Position numbers and translations under genes: made by a program | Shown: piece by piece, positions 4,736-5,731 of the stretch | Numbering within the stretch: the stretch's first letter is position 1 | Layout of the letters: the number at the start of each line of letters is the position of its first letter | The notes under the pieces: model-generated | Databases searched by the model: none | Seen by the model: only the letters and a program-made list of their open reading frames with translations | Told to the model about the DNA's origin: nothing | DNA from: Spirochaetales bacterium | GTDB lineage: Bacteria; Spirochaetota; Spirochaetia; DSM-27196; SKKC01 | NCBI GenBank assembly: GCA_007121695.1 | Contig: SKKC01000042.1 | Span: 1 to 5,731, forward strand | Direction: 5' to 3' | Length of the DNA stretch: 5,731 nt

Positions 4736-5731
4736 ATGAAGGACCCCGGGATTCATCTTGACTCGACGCGGACCCGCGAGCTTGCTGTTCGCGCTCGCCG
4801 GCGCATGAAGTCGTTTCGATCGGCCGAGCGAGCCGGACGAACAACTGCAGCGAGGAGCATTGCACGAGAAGTCGCATCAGACTTTCTGGGCGCCACACCG
4901 GGCGACGATGGCGCATCCTTCGGGTTCTGGATCCCCGGTCTCGACGAACTGCGTGCTCGCGGAGGCGTGTTCGAACTCGAACTGCTGCTCATGCCGGAGT
5001 CCGTCATGCCTGCCGATCTCTCGTACACCGAGGAGCGGGAACTCCACCTGCGCCGGGTTCGTGTTCCTCTGGAGGCTGTCGACGAGCTTCTGCTTGCACA
5101 CGTCGACGGCGTTCCCTGCGGCACCCGGTCGCGAATGGGAGCGCTCTACTGGATACAATACACGAGCCACGAGGGGACGCACTACATCATCCGTGATCCG
5201 CTTGCGGCGTCCATGCCCTTCGGTGTGTACGCGCCTGGCGAACTCTACGACGTCGAGTCAATGCATACCGACCGGACCGACGGCGACATCCTTCGGACCT
5301 ATATCCGTGAAACGTATCCGGACGGATCAGTCCGGGCGAAAGATATCGGCTCGACCCTCGAAATACACGTCGGGACTGCGACCGAATCGGGTACCATAGC
5401 CGGACTGACACGCCTCTACCAGGGAATCGCACAGAAGATTCGCTCCGCCATGAAAACGACGCCAGACAACCCGTACCGGAATCTGAGCGCGTTCGAGAAG
5501 GCTTTCGTCGGCTACGATTCGGTTGAACTGATGCCCGAGGTACCGCAGGCGGAACGCGTGTTTTCGGGAACCGGCGAGTTTTTCCGACCGACCGGAGAGA
5601 ATGTTCAGGTCGATGGTGACACCGACGAGATCCTGTCGGTGACGGGGGATCTTTCGCCGAAAGAAAGCTTCGCCGCGGGACTCAGCCCCGAAGGTCTGGT
5701 GAAAGGCAAACGGCAGAGTGATCTGGTCGTA
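4736..5731 (+). CDS. Alpha-amylase superfamily (GH13-like) protein, N-terminal part; possible glucosylglycerol hydrolase
   Basis: The frame is open from ATG 4736 to the window edge, giving 332 residues of an unfinished protein. After a basic N-terminus, residues about 60-175 look like the beta-sandwich that precedes the barrel in many GH13 enzymes: FGFWIP (62-67), ELELLLMPE (80-88), MGALYWIQY (134-142), then IRDPLAASMPFGVYAPGELYD (152-172). Residues 209-270 resemble the first barrel strands and helix of GH13 branching-enzyme/trehalohydrolase types: EIHVGTATESGTIAGLTRLY, then FVGYDSVELMPEVP. The DPLA..PFGVYAPGELYD block reminds me of glucosylglycerol hydrolases, which degrade the osmolyte glucosylglycerol. 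That subfamily call rests on memory and is tentative. The catalytic Asp/Glu/Asp residues would lie beyond the window, so activity cannot be judged. There is no signal peptide, so the enzyme is probably cytosolic. It is divergent from the capA-like gene. Confidence 0.75.
   Translation, partial: MKDPGIHLDSTRTRELAVRARRRMKSFRSAERAGRTTAARSIAREVASDFLGATPGDDGASFGFWIPGLDELRARGGVFELELLLMPESVMPADLSYTEERELHLRRVRVPLEAVDELLLAHVDGVPCGTRSRMGALYWIQYTSHEGTHYIIRDPLAASMPFGVYAPGELYDVESMHTDRTDGDILRTYIRETYPDGSVRAKDIGSTLEIHVGTATESGTIAGLTRLYQGIAQKIRSAMKTTPDNPYRNLSAFEKAFVGYDSVELMPEVPQAERVFSGTGEFFRPTGENVQVDGDTDEILSVTGDLSPKESFAAGLSPEGLVKGKRQSDLVV

Noticed and set aside
4753..5124. Minus-strand open frames rich in Ser and Arg opposite the GH13-like gene
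   Set aside because: They are low-complexity translations of the complementary strand of a recognisable gene with its own ribosome binding site.

Overview
The window is moderately GC-rich bacterial chromosome, tightly packed with genes. It reads as ordinary housekeeping and accessory DNA with no mobile element, RNA gene or CRISPR array. The source cannot be fixed from sequence alone. A flavin-dependent thymidylate synthase, a CheW adaptor, a lipoprotein with a relaxed lipobox (F at -3) and a possible compatible-solute hydrolase would together fit a free-living, motile, perhaps salt-adapted bacterium. A spirochaete is my best guess, but a low-confidence one.

Layout. On the plus strand, the 3' end of an unidentified gene (1-120) is followed by a polytopic membrane protein (about 178-1692). 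That protein joins a phytol/dolichol-kinase-like half to a DUF92 half. It meets the next block tail to tail with a 4-nt overlap. The minus-strand block, read from right to left, is a CapA-family lipoprotein (4630-3488), thyX (3483-2626), cheW (2503-2018) and cutA (2021-1689). capA and thyX are 4 nt apart, and cheW and cutA overlap by 4 nt. A 122-nt AT-richer gap between thyX and cheW carries a plausible promoter, so cheW-cutA may be its own unit. To the right, a 105-bp divergent region separates capA from a plus-strand gene that runs off the window (4736 onward). That gene encodes the N-terminal part of an alpha-amylase-superfamily (GH13-like) protein, perhaps of the glucosylglycerol-hydrolase type.

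The genes do not form one obvious pathway. The most interesting item is the fused membrane protein. Its halves correspond to the plant VTE5 (prenol kinase) and VTE6 (DUF92, prenyl-phosphate kinase) families, so one polypeptide could carry out both phosphorylations that turn a free prenol into its diphosphate. The other genes supply dTMP (ThyX), chemotaxis signalling (CheW), a trimeric metal-tolerance-associated protein (CutA) and a putative envelope metallophosphatase (CapA-like). I found no convincing evidence of a wholly new defence or mobile system.
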